Positions 35,548 through 45,360 of a DNA stretch of 64,000 nt are shown piece after piece. The notes below the pieces were generated by a model. That model was not told where the DNA came from. It worked only from the letters and a program-made list of their open reading frames with translations, and made no database searches. This DNA comes from Vandiemenella viatica (Eukaryota; Arthropoda; Insecta; Orthoptera; Morabidae). The position numbers and the translations under genes were made by a program. Location of the stretch: contig JARYHS010008074.1 in NCBI GenBank assembly GCA_031002005.1, positions 282,783,930-282,847,929 on the forward strand, read 5' to 3'. Positions within the stretch are counted from its first letter, which is position 1. Each line of letters starts with the position of its first letter.

Positions 35548-35653
35548 TATACTACTATAAAAGAAAATTTTGGTTTCTTTTCATTATATTACAAGCATTC
35601 AACCTCACTATTCATCGCATTTTATTCGCGAAATTTTCGCACGGGTCGTCTAG
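35548..35653 (+). mobile_element. Helitron-like 3' terminus (possible ~106-bp element)
   Basis: GCGAA/TTCGC at 35,628-35,640 forms a hairpin nine bases before a terminal CTAG (35,650-35,653) that is followed by T, the classic Helitron 3' arrangement. A possible 5' end CTATACTACTATAAAAG at 35,549 resembles insect Helitron 5' ends but lacks a clear TC start, so the left boundary is a guess. Confidence 0.5.
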
Positions 35654-36059
35654 TCTCCTAAATTTGTGTACCTGTATTTCATTATATTTATAAATGGGTT
35701 TCTATTATTGAAACCTTAACATCTTTCCGGATCAGTTGCATTGGCCAGCTGGAAGAGGGTGAAAAAACATAACATTACTTAGAGTGAACAAAACAAGCCC
35801 CAAAGGCTAATATAATCAGTGGAGAAGTTTTTATAAAGATCTCATAACTTTTTGCCACTGCACAAGCACGAGACTTGGCCTACTTTTTTTTTTTTTTTTT
35901 TTACAAAAATAGTTGAAATTATTACTTTTTAGTAAGAAAGGAGACTTTCTCGAAGAATGATTGCAGAGAAGTTTTCATAGGTTGTATCTCCGGATTTCAT
36001 TGTAAAAACACGAAATTTCACACGTGAGGGAGACGGCGGAGGCAGCTGTCGAAGTATGG
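35654..36059. other. Diverged copy of palindrome-arm repeat
   Basis: Bases 35,836-35,890 (AAGATCTCATAACTTTTTGC, GAGACTTGGCCTAC) resemble 24,170-24,215 in the palindrome arm. A T-run of 20 follows at 35,887. No gene. Confidence 0.45.
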
Positions 36060-36262
36060 TGTTCCTACAACACCATTCGTCGATACACCCGTGAATACTT
36101 CATTATAACTTTTTTGCCTTTAGTCGAAATAATAACAAGGAGAAGAGATATTAATCGATAGACGTGCGTCTGTGGGTACACCCGATGCCGAGCCGAAAAA
36201 TCCCCCCACTCCACGGCATCAGGAAGTGACGTCACATTGACGATACGTGTAACTAACATCGT
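36060..36262 (-). repeat. Dispersed repeat, partner at 45,361-45,455
   Basis: On the minus strand GTTACACGT, GACGTCACTTCC, GTGGGGGGATTT, GGGTGTACCCACAGACG and ATCGAT occur in the same order as on the plus strand at 45,361-45,455. Both copies carry GACGTCA-type palindromes. The element type is unknown. Confidence 0.6.
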
Positions 36263-36429
36263 TGGTTGCAAATTAGACCAGTGAATAACTCTTCTTCAGT
36301 ACTTCATAATTCCATCACTAGATACCACCACCAGCAAATAGGTACAATTAATTCAAAAAACGAAGAAAAAAATGGAACTCGCAGTTAAGGAAAAACGAAA
36401 TAAGTACACTAGCCGTTAATTTTTCTTTT

Positions 36430-36563
36430 TCTATACTGCCGTGTGTTGACTTAGAATAAACGTTATTTACCCCAGAAGGGGTATGTAGAAACGAAAAGGT
36501 TAGCACAAGATAGGAAGGGATGGAGGATTGCATCAAACCAGTCTAAAGACTGACGACAGCAAA

Positions 36564-36604
<41 letters not shown>

Positions 36605-37020
36605 CAGAGGTTTCTATGACACTCATATGGAACACAAAAAGCAAGTAATTTCAATCTATTTTAGCGTAACGATTAAATGTACCTATACCGCAATTCGCCC
36701 GTATTCGCGAGGACGCAAACCAAACAAACCACGCAACCGATCAGGTTTGCTTCCCAATGAAAGCTTTTATGTAATTACTGTCAAGTAATTGTACTACTTG
36801 GAGCAAAAGTGAAAAAAAAATACTTTTTGAGCATGTTTCTATTTTATGAACCTGTCTTGTTGATAAATATTTTCCATACTGCCGTGTTGACATCCAATAT
36901 ACGTTATCTACTCCAGCGGTTTCTATGATACATATATGGGACACGTAAAGCAAGTAATTTCAATCTATTTTAGCGTAACGATGAAATAGACCTATAGCGC
37001 AACTCGCCTGTATATTTCGT
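36430..37020 (+). repeat. Duplicated ~290-bp unit, first copy interrupted
   Basis: ACTGCCGTGTGTTGACTT at 36,436 and ACTGCCGTGTTGACATCC at 36,879 start two copies. Both continue with GGTTTCTATGAYAC, CAAGTAATTTCAATCTATTT and TAGCGTAACGATKAAAT. The first copy is split by a LINE tail at 36,478-36,602. Confidence 0.75.
36478..36602 (+). mobile_element. RTE-like LINE 3' tail with poly(A)
   Basis: GGTTAGCACAAGATAGGAAG, GATTGCATCAAACCAGTC and AAAGACTGACGACAGCAAAC form the end of a LINE type common in hemimetabolous insects, followed by a run of about 38 A. The flanks CCCAGAAGG and CCCAGAGG form a near-perfect target duplication, and the insertion splits the 36,430 repeat unit. Confidence 0.7.
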
Positions 37021-37152
37021 TTCATTTTGACTTCGGACATCTCTCTCGTCATACCCAAGATGGATTTACATCTTCCTTCATTGGAATCTTGACTACATAA
37101 TGTAAAATAGAAATTTGGTAACTGTTAAATGTTTTGACAGGAATACTACTAG

Positions 37153-37441
37153 CAGGGGCGGATCCAGGATTTTTTTTTGGGGGGGGGAGGGGCCTTGAGC
37201 GGACTTTGGTTTGGGGGAGGGGGCTTGACTTGAGAGAATTTTGTTTCAGAGGGCTTGCCTTCAGTTGATTTTGGTTTTTTTTTGGGGGGGGGGGGCTTGA
37301 GTCGGCCATGGGGTAGTCTTTATAGCCTCCTCGGGCCTCGAATCCGTAAAGCTAAAAAAAAAAGTCTCCAAAAATACAATGTCGGGGGTGGACTTAGATG
37401 CTTTTAGGGGGGGGGGCTTGAGCCCCCTAGACCCCCCCCTG
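37153..37441. mobile_element. hAT MITE, copy 2, 8-bp TSD
   Basis: It starts CAGGGGCGGATCCAGG and ends ACCCCCCCCTG, and is flanked by ACTACTAG on both sides (37,145-37,152 and 37,442-37,449). The interior matches copy 1 at 32,824-33,164 (GAGTCGGCCATGGGGTAGTC, AGCCCCCTAG). Its right inverted end has lost the GGATCCG part. Confidence 0.9.
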
Positions 37442-37449
37442 ACTACTAG

Positions 37450-38295
37450 GTTGGAATCGCTTACAAAATGATAACAGTATGTTATAACTACCGTTTCGGT
37501 CTGTAAATTAATGTTAAATGCTACATACAATGAGCGCTACAAATAAAGGGAATGAGAATTTTCTATGACTGCTGAACCGACCCAATAACGAATAATGTTT
37601 TTAAACTAACCAAATTATATTATTGAGATATCAATAAAAAGTATATTGGGCTGTAATGTGGTTTCGTGAAGGACAAATGAAGGATCTGCCTTCTATGAAG
37701 TACATTATTTTTACTACAAAGAAAGAACTTTCTCCACATTTAAGAATTTCAGTTATGGTGATATGGATTGATAGTATGTTAAAAATATAATCTCTCCTCT
37801 TTAAAACGCGCATACACTCTTCTGTTTTATACTTTAACTATTCTTAATTATTATGGCTTTACGCTTCATTGCCGTCGAGCTTATTAATGACGGAGGAGAT
37901 TTCCGGACAAGAACAGCAACAAATGCAGCCATTGCTTCTTGCAGCAGTCATTCTGGCGTTTGCCTGGAAACATTTTGAGACAACATTTTAAATCGAGATC
38001 TCAATGCCGGACGGGTATTTGAATTTTATTTCCTAGTTCTTTTTGCCATTACTGCTACCATGCTATTTTATACTAAGAAAGAAGGTTTTGAAAATCTATC
38101 TTTTTTAGTTGGAACTGGTTTGGTATTTGTTAGTGAAATAAGTTAATCATGACATTCGTTACATGATTACGTAATTGAAACTTTAGCTCTTCAATCAGTT
38201 AATGAAAGCAGCAATGCTAACAACAGCAATTAGAATATTAAAAATCCTAGGCCACATTTATGCGTTTATGTTGCACTTAAATCTAGACTGAAACA
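37450..38295. other. No gene recognised
   Basis: No supported gene or repeat terminus on either strand. Confidence 0.4.
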
Positions 38296-38624
38296 GTTGA
38301 TTTATTCATTCAAACTGTGTTTTCCTAAACTTTCTACAATCAAGGCACACATATCTAGCCTTTGCATATATCCAAATAGGTATGAATTGTTTGAAGAAAA
38401 AGTAAAAACAGAGCCAACTAATTGGGAAAAAAAGAAAAATAATTCAAAGCCTTCAAGTGCTGTGGCTTCTTCTGATATATATAGCAGCAGGATTGATTTG
38501 TTTTCATCGCAATCTGCTAATAAAAGTTTACGTCAACTAAAAGTTTGGTATCATAGCTACCGGGCCCATCATATTACAAGCTGATGTGGAGCGATGTACT
38601 GCAATCCTTTTTGTTGACAACAAG

Positions 38625-38745
38625 ATTCCACTACATGCTGAAGAATCCGATACATTTGAGAATCTGGTGAAAACGCTGAACCCCAGTAAAAACTCAATTT
38701 CCAGAATGACATTTGGTAGATGTATTATTGATTCACTTCATGGTA
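38625..38745 (+). pseudogene. Possible hAT transposase fragment
   Basis: One frame reads TFENLVKTLNPSKNSISRMT, which resembles the FxxLVKxLNPxYxxPSRxT motif upstream of the catalytic domain in ZBED-type hAT transposases. The fragment is only about 35 residues and has no other motif around it. A GTTAACTTTT-rich patch follows at 38,820-38,940. Low confidence. Confidence 0.35.
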
Positions 38746-38984
38746 CATAGCACCTTGGTATTGCTTGCAGTAATACCTATTACAACACATAATCATCTGT
38801 TCCACTCTTGGATGGTTGACTTTTAATGGTTAACTTTAACTTGCGCTAATTTTGCAAAAATGTAACGCTTTAACGATTATTGAAGTTAACTTTTTAAGTA
38901 GTGGATTAACCATTAACGAAGTTAACTTTTCGGTTAACTGTTCCCACCTGTGTGTATAATGCTTTCAAAGAATTAAATATTTAG

Positions 38985-39400
38985 GCAATGTACAAAAAGG
39001 TGGATGGAGAATAAAACATTGTTATTGATTGTACTGAGATTCCAATACAAAGTAGTGGTTACCCTGACCATGGTCAAGGAACATACTCACATTACAAAGG
39101 TTTTCATACTCTCAAAGCACTAGTAGGTATTAGTGAGTTTGGAGTAGCTTTATATTGTTCCCATTTATATGGTGGAGCAGCAACTGATCCTCAAATGGTA
39201 GAGTTATCAGGCTTCCTTGAGCTTTTAAAAGGAGGACATTTTATTGTTATTGACAAGGGTTTTTAATGTTTGATGTTTTGGAAGCCAAAAGGAGCCACTC
39301 TTAACATTACACCTTTCAGAGTGTCATAAGGTCCAAATGACAAGCAGGGTTATCGCAAATCTGCATACTGTGGTGAAAAAAGTGATATACGCTATTTTAC
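38985..39400 (+). pseudogene. Harbinger/IS4EU-type DDE transposase relic
   Basis: The frame from about 39,020 encodes VIDCTEIPIQ, then SHYKGFHTLKALVGIS, then DPQMVELSGFLELLKGG and FIVIDKGF before a stop. This is the pattern of DDE_Tnp_4-type transposases (IDxTE, YKxxxTxKxLVGIS, GxxxADRGF) in the ISL2EU/IS4EU branch of PIF/Harbinger. The first acidic residue (IDCTE) and the aspartate of the DKGF block are visible; the third acidic residue and the N-terminal THAP domain of the family are not. No inverted ends were found. Confidence 0.6.
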
Positions 39401-39835
39401 CCCAAGCAACGCCAACATACACATGTCCTTTTGCAAATAAGATATTTTACATTGTTTTCAACGTTTGTAACGCAAACAAATAGCAGTTTGATTTCCACCA
39501 CTGTTTCTAACATTTTAAACTTTAGGTTTTTAATTGTATATGAGCCTTTATAAAAAGAAAAATTCAAGTTTCTTCAGTTCCAATTTCTTTTATTAATGCT
39601 TGAAACACAGTTATGTATTAAAAACTACATCAACTTTTATTTACAGGTTTTTTCACAACTTTAATGACCAATTAAAACAATTGTGGTTTACAATATGGAG
39701 TATTTATCGTATTTACAGTTACCTCTTTTTTTCTGTTGTACAAAAATTATAAAATCTCAGAAATAAGTTGTTACAGAAATTATTGTATAATAAAGTATAA
39801 CAAGTACCCTAAGGACAAGCATATTTTGATAAGAA
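39401..39835. other. No gene recognised
   Basis: AT-rich, nothing recognised. Confidence 0.4.
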
Positions 39836-40140
39836 GCTATTTACAGATTTAATTTTAAATTCTGTGAGCATTTTTGGTAAATTAATCATCATTTACGTTG
39901 GTAATTTATTCCAATTTCTGATCCCTTATGTGCGAAAGAAAATTTTACAGAAATTAAGTGCCAGCTTGTGGTCATGATCATATTTTCCCTTCCATGCTTT
40001 ACTCTAAATTCTTTCACCAATATCTATCAACACCTCATACCTTGTACACTCCCAGTACTCTCTTGAAACCTCTGCTGTCTTCCAATGTTTAAAAAAATCT
40101 AGCTCTATTATGATATCAGTTACTAATTGCGCTCTGCAGC
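39836..40140 (-). mobile_element. LINE family A fragment, minus orientation
   Basis: The plus strand reads AAATTAAGTGCCAGCTTGTG, GTCATGATCATATTTTCCC and TTCCATGCTTTACTC, collinear with 60,365-60,560. It is an ORF2 C-terminal fragment lacking the 3' terminus. It faces the plus-orientation copy at 40,455. Confidence 0.8.
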
Positions 40141-40454
40141 AATGTTCGGACAAAATAATAAACACAACCATTTAGGCTATATAATTAAGCAATACAAAAT
40201 GATTAACCAGTATTTAAAATAAATATCAAATCCATCCACTCAAGTTAGTGACTATGCAAAAAGATTCAGGTTCTGAGGGAGTTGTCAACTTTTAAAATTA
40301 CTACTTAATAGAGAAACAAATCATTTACTTTTATAAGCAATAATAAAATTTTGATTGAGATCACATGAATAGGACACAATATTAGTACAAAGAACATGTA
40401 CAAAATGTTCCTTCTATAAAGACAAACAAGATTTGTGCCATAATGAGGTTTTGG

Positions 40455-41987
40455 TTTGGTGAAAGCATTAGGGAGAATGAATCAGAAACGACATGATCTA
40501 ACTCGGAGAACAAACTTAACAACACAATTAGAAATGAACACATCAAAAATTTTTAAATTCATTCAGAGTAAATTACAAAGCAAATGAGCTGAAAAAACAT
40601 AAAGAGGCTGGTGTATATAATATTACTACAGATATCTTAAAGATAGCTGGAGTGACATTGTACGTTATCTTGAAATATTATTTAAACTGAGTCTGGATAC
40701 TTGCTGCTTACCATTGGACTGGAAAAGTACGATAGTAGTGCTGGTACATAAAGCAGGAGTGGGAAATAGAATAAAAAATTATAGGCCAATCAGTTTGACA
40801 TCAATGGTAGGTAAATTAATGGAAAGATTGATATGCAACCACATCAGAAATATATGTGAGGAACATAATTGGTTTTCAAGTAGGCAACATGGCTTTAAGC
40901 AAGGATATTCATGCGAATCTCAGTTGGTGGGATATATGTAAGATATTTTAGATGAAATGGACAAGGGAGACCATATTGATAGTGTAGCACTAGATATGTT
41001 GAAGGAGTTTGACAGAGTGAGCCAAAAATGGTAGTATATAGGGTAAGAACTATTGGAGTGGACGAGAAAGTGATTTGTTGGGTAGTAGAATTTAAAAAAA
41101 GTAGAAAACAAAGTCAGCTTAGAAAATTCAGTATCAACAGAAGTGGAAGTTTAAATGGGAGTCCCACGGTAGTGTATAGGGTTCATTGCTATCCACTATT
41201 CTGATGGCTAATTGTGTTGATTAAGAGCCAGGTTATTAGATACCTACACAAATAAAAACTAAAGGTTGATTATGATTATACGGTGGGGAAAGAATTGCTT
41301 GTTGAAGACTTGAAGTGTAAATATCTTGGCATTACATTTGATAACAAGCTTAACTGGGCAGGACACATTCGTCCGGTAGTAAGAAAAGGTTTCAAAATTC
41401 TGCACTTACTGGAGAGAGTGATGAGATGATGCACGATAGAAGTAAAGGAAATGGGTTACAAAACTTTGGTCAGACCATTGCTTGACTATGGTATTGTAGT
41501 ATGGGACCCACATTTTGAGCACCAAATATAGGAATTAGCGAGTGTACTAAAAAGGGCTGCTAAATTTGTTTGTGGAAATTACCACAGAATGCAATCAGTT
41601 ACAGATATGATAAAAGAGCTGGAACAGGATTCATTGCAAGACAGGAGGGGGTTGAAGAGGGTCATGGAAGTGTACAAGTCCTATATTGGTGATGAGTCAT
41701 GGAAAAATAATGGTGTAAGAACTAGACGTAATGCAAAGAAAGGAAAAGATGACCATGACAACAAGCTGGCACTCAATTTCAGTCACAAGGGAATAGGATG
41801 ATTCTCTTTTTTTGGTAAGGGTGTCAGGGATTGGAATAAGTTACCAAGAGAAATGATGAATAATTTACCAAAAGCTTTAAAGAATTTAAAAATAAAATTT
41901 GGTGAGGGCAAATGTAGGTGGGGGCAGGGAAGGGGGAAGATGGGTGGTAGGGAAATTGACACCAGAACCTGCACTCCATTGCAATTT
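40455..41987 (+). mobile_element. LINE family A copy, FADD region deleted
   Basis: The copy begins in ORF2 (WFGESIRENESET-like text) and carries RT blocks NYRPISLTSMVGKLMERLIC and HGFKQGYSCESQLVGYM at 40,780-40,940. From about 41,231 the text jumps from the PQGSVLG/LMANCVD region to the YTNKN-like block, so the FADD catalytic box is missing. The C-terminal region (41,589-41,800) and 3' end (AACCTGCACTCCATTGC) follow. It is dead and shows several stops. Confidence 0.85.
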
Positions 41988-42135
41988 AATTAAACGGCAG
42001 TCTTCTCAATAGCTTAATATAACAAAATCAATAATCTTGATATAGTGATTACATAAATTAGGGTAAACATATTAAAAATAAATAAATATATATATAGCTC
42101 CTTCATAAAAATCAACACATTCAAAAATAAACTTG

Positions 42136-42248
42136 TTATTGCATCATAGTAAAAATTGCTTGAGGGCAAAAGTGTGTTGGAGGAGGAAGAGAGAAGGATG
42201 GGTGTGTAGGGAGATTGTCATAGGAGTATTCGCTCCATCGCAATTTAT
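42136..42248 (+). mobile_element. LINE family A 3' end fragment
   Basis: Only about 110 bp remain: TTGAGGGCAAAAGTGTGTTG, GGGTGTGTAGGGAGATTGTC and the hairpin GGAGTATTCGCTCC followed by ATCGCAATTTATCAG. It is immediately downstream of another copy of the same family. Confidence 0.75.
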
Positions 42249-42339
42249 CAGTTAGTAATTATTAATGATGATAATGTTTTGACATTGTGAGAAAGACAAT
42301 TATGACAATCTTCAAGAATTTGAACTTTGGGCTTGTAGA

Positions 42340-42640
42340 ATAGGCTAAAATACCCCATGACAGTAGAGGCTAACAGCATTCATCAACTGATTCTTATAGG
42401 ATCTATTTAAAAGAACACACTGATCAACAATGCCCTTTGTTGTCCACATCACAAAATCATATCTATCAATTCCAGTGCCTGAATTTGCGCATAATATCTT
42501 TTGTTCATCACTTTTCCATTTGCGGACAAAGAAGGGCACAGCAATGGTTTATCAAATCACACACTGTATGGGTATTTAAGCTCAACTACGGTCTTTCCAT
42601 CCTCAGTAATGCACCTGGAGTAGCACCAAAAAAATCCCAC
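42340..42640 (-). pseudogene. YqaJ-type nuclease relic
   Basis: Minus-strand fragments in shifting frames read FFGATPGALLRMER (about 42,600-42,640), VVELKYPYS (about 42,565-42,592) and DRYDFVMWTTKGIVDQCVLL (about 42,405-42,465). Their order matches YqaJ/lambda-exonuclease-like proteins (GASPDGL, VEIKCPYS, YFVVWTPKG), which are found in many insect repeats. In that family the Asp of SPDG, the Glu and the Lys of EIK are catalytic; here the first is lost (TPGA) and frames are broken. Whether it belonged to a DNA virus-like or transposon-borne gene cannot be told. Identification is by short motifs only. Confidence 0.5.
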
Positions 42641-43075
42641 TCCTTACTTTGGAAGAGTCCACATGATTACACCTGTTGGAAATGTAAACAGCATTTTGTT
42701 AAATCAGAAGATGACTATATCTATTCACACCACAAGAATATAGCACAAAATAACAGTTTGGCTCAGTGGCTGTAATAAAAACAAACAACATAAAGGCAAA
42801 AAAAAAAAAATCACACCATTACCTTCAATCACATGAGCTTCTCATAAGACCTGGCAACTTATTTTTTTTCTCAAAAATCCCCATTTTAGAGATGGATCAT
42901 TTTTTAGGCTCTTTTAGGTTCAGTTGTCTCCTGGCTGGACCTTCACAGAAATTACCAGTTGCAACAAGTTTTCAAGGTTTCTAAAATGAGTACATAAAAG
43001 TTAGATCAACAATTATGTAAGTAAGAAAACTGCTAAAATATTTATTATTATGACAGTACATACTTAGTACACTAC

Positions 43076-43209
43076 CTGCTTCCACAGTGCGCAGAATTTC
43101 ATAGACCATTGATCCTGTTATCATTTTTGTCTGGGCTAAATTCCATTCAACACTGTAAGCTTGGTCCCCTGGCTTAATTTCCAATATATAGTTTGATGGT
43201 CCAGTATCA
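43076..43209 (-). CDS. Candidate exon of unidentified host gene
   Basis: A splice-bounded frame of 134 bp encodes DTGPSNYILEIKPGDQAYSV, then EWNLAQTKMITGSMVYEILR, then TVEA. An acceptor TTCTCCTGCAG precedes it and a donor GAAGCAG/GTAGTG follows. Codon use and composition look like a real exon, but I do not recognise the protein. It lies on the same strand as the candidate exons at 44,725-44,839 and 44,926-45,068, separated from them by the LINE A insertion at 43,242-44,690. It may be a third exon of that gene, although phases do not join directly. Confidence 0.4.
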
Positions 43210-43241
43210 CTGCAGGAGAAGGTGTGCCATGAAGGGGCCAG

Positions 43242-44690
43242 GTAAGGATATTCATGCGAATCTCAGTTAGTAGGGTATATGCAAGATATGTCTCATGAAA
43301 TGGACAGGGGAAGTCAAGTTGATAGTGTAGCACTAGATCTTTCAAAGCCCTTTGACAGAGTGAGCCATAAAATGGTGCTAAATAAGGTAAAAACTATTGG
43401 AGTTAATAAACAGGTGATTTTCTGGTTGGAAGAATTCCTAAAAGGTAGACAGCAAAAAGTTTTGGTAGGAAATGCAGCAACCAAAGAAGTAGAAGTGAAT
43501 GTGGGAGTCCTGCAGGGTAGTGTATTGGGACCATTGTTATTCTAATGAATGATTGTGTTAATGGTTTACTGTCAGAAGTTAGACTGTTTGAAGATGACAT
43601 TATGTTACATAAAAGGATCAAAAGAATAGAAAACTGTAAACAGCTGCAGGAAGACCTAGATAGGATAACTAGCTGGGTGAGTCAACATGGGATGAAGATA
43701 AATGCAAAAAAGAGTCAACTTATTAGGTACACAAATAAAAAACTATAGGTTGATTATGATTATGAAGTGGGTAAGGAGCTACTTATTGAAGACTCAAAAT
43801 TTAAATACCTCGACATAACATTTGGTAGTAAACTTAACTGGGCAGGACACATTAAACAGGTAGTAGGGAAAGGGTTCAAAATCCTTCACCTGTTGGAAAG
43901 AGTGATGAGGGGATGAACTAGAGAAGTAAAGGAACTGGGGTACAAAACTATTTTTTTTCTTCTTTTGTAACTGCTTTACGTCTCTTTTTAACATTGAGGT
44001 CTTTAGAGACGGGAAAGGATGGGGGGCAAGGAATTCGGCCTGGAGTGATTTGGGGAAACCATGGAAAACCCAAATCTGGATGCCCGGACGTGGATTCGAA
44101 CCGCCGTCCTCCCGAATGTGAGGCGAGAACGCTAACCGTTAAACCGCCCCGCTCGGTCAAAACTTTGGTCAGACCATGGTGGAATACAGCGGTGTAGTAT
44201 GCGACCCACATTTTGGGTATCAAGTACAAGAGTTGGAGGAAGCGCAGAGAAGGGCTGCTAGATTTGTCTTTGGAAATTACCACAGACAACTGACTAATAT
44301 GATAAAAAAAAAGCTGGAATGGGATTCATTGGAGGATAGAAGGAAGGTGAAGAGAGTCATGGGAGTGTACAAAGCCTATACTGGTGATGAAGCATGGAAA
44401 GATATTGGTGAGAAGATTAAGAGAGGTGCTTGGAAGTGTAAGGTTGACCATGACCACAAGCTGGCACTTGATTTCAGGCATAAGGGTGTGGGGAAAATTT
44501 TATTTCATATGAAAGGTAGTGAGGGACTGGAATAAACTGCAAAGAGAAGTGATGAATAACTTACCAGAAACACTGAAGGAATTTAAGGGAAACAGTGGTA
44601 GAGGGCCGAGGTAGGTTGGACGGGTCAGGGGGGGGGGGAAGTGATATAGCCACCAGAGCGGGTGCTCCATGACAATTTTTATTATTATTA
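43242..44690 (+). mobile_element. LINE family A copy, interrupted by SINE
   Basis: The copy begins at GGATATTCATGCGAATCTCA in the RT domain and continues through DLSKPFDRVSHKMVLNKVKT and LQGSVLGPLLF. The catalytic box reads FEDD instead of FADD (about 43,588). After the SINE at 43,950-44,157 the C-terminal domain continues at 44,176-44,535. The 3' end is GCCACCAGAGCGGGTGCTCC followed by a TTATTATTATTA tail. A 1-bp shift joins 43,279-43,545 and 43,545-43,748. Confidence 0.85.
43950..44157 (-). mobile_element. tRNA-derived SINE with 7-bp TSD
   Basis: On the minus strand the copy reads ACCGAGCGGGGCGGTTTAACG, box B GGTTCGAATCCACGTCCGGG in parts, CCAGATTTGGGTTTTCCATG and CCTTGCCCCCCATCC. It is bordered by CAAAACT at 43,943-43,949 and 44,158-44,164. 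Removing it restores the LINE A text (TACAAAACTTTGGTCAGACC), so the SINE is younger than that LINE copy. Confidence 0.92.
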
Positions 44691-44724
44691 TTATTAATAA
44701 TGGGCTCCATGGCAAGCAGCATAC

Positions 44725-44839
44725 CTTTGAACATTTCTTCTTGAGCCACTTCGATTGGTTTTGGTTTTGTCTGTGCCTTTCATATTATATCTGATTTCAA
44801 ACAGCCTACTTGCCTTCCAAGTGTAGGCTTTTCCCACTG
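44725..44839 (-). CDS. Candidate exon 2 of unidentified gene, contains TGA
   Basis: The exon is bounded by acceptor TTTAATTTGCAG and donor CAAAG/GTATGC. In the phase set by the upstream exon it reads QWEKPTLGRQVGCLKSDII, a TGA, then KAQTKPKPIEVAQEEMFKG. Both halves look protein-coding. The TGA may be a true mutation, an error or a sign that the exon model is wrong. The intron to exon 1 is 86 bp (44,840-44,925). The protein is not recognised. Confidence 0.35.
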
Positions 44840-44925
44840 CTGCAAATTAAAGTCAAACTTACATAATGCACATTTAAGCAAATTACAATAATTAATACTA
44901 CAAGCTCAATTTAACAAGCTCTTAC

Positions 44926-45068
44926 CTGTGGCTGGCTAGTCTTGGAAACAAGCTCCCTGGATTCCCCACACAAGTCATGTTCGTAATGTTTTAATGAAGA
45001 TAATCTCATCCGGCACAAAACTCATTAAACTCATCTTCGGTAAATTCGTACATTGCCTCGGGACGCAT
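44926..45068 (-). CDS. Candidate exon 1 of unidentified gene
   Basis: From an ATG at 45,066-45,068 the frame reads MRPEAMYEFTEDEFNEFCAG and then TGA. A second ATG overlapping that stop (45,007-45,009) opens MRLSSLKHYEHDLCGESREL followed by VSKTSQPQ, ending at a strong donor CCACAG/GTAAGAG. Either the first frame is an upstream ORF ending in an ATGA overlap, or one base is missing and the two frames are one protein start. No homologue is recognised. The exon lies next to GACGTC-rich upstream sequence at 45,361-45,455. Confidence 0.4.
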
Positions 45069-45360
45069 TACCTCAACTTCAAATAATGTTTTATTGATGT
45101 TTAGAGGTTAAATATTTTGGTCTAAAATCAGACATTTATAGATTTTAAAAATGATTTCAAGCGGCTCAACAAACGAGAAGAAAGGCCGATAAGAGGACTA
45201 AATCCAACGGTACTTTCAAGGTTTAATTCACTTTGATCTTGTGAATTCTAACCCGTTAATCAGTTCTTGTATCGCGCACATCGACTTATCGGACGCACTC
45301 CATGATAAACAAAAACAAACGAATAGTGTGAACTGTGATGGCGCTGCAACTCTATACCAA

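Noticed and set aside
36565..36602. Poly-Lys / poly-Phe frames over the A-run
   Set aside because: The run is a retrotransposon poly(A) tail, not coding.
42345..42539. Treating the minus frame MPFFVRKWKSDEQK as a last exon of the gene at 43-45 kb
   Set aside because: An in-phase acceptor is missing and the text fits a YqaJ-like nuclease better.
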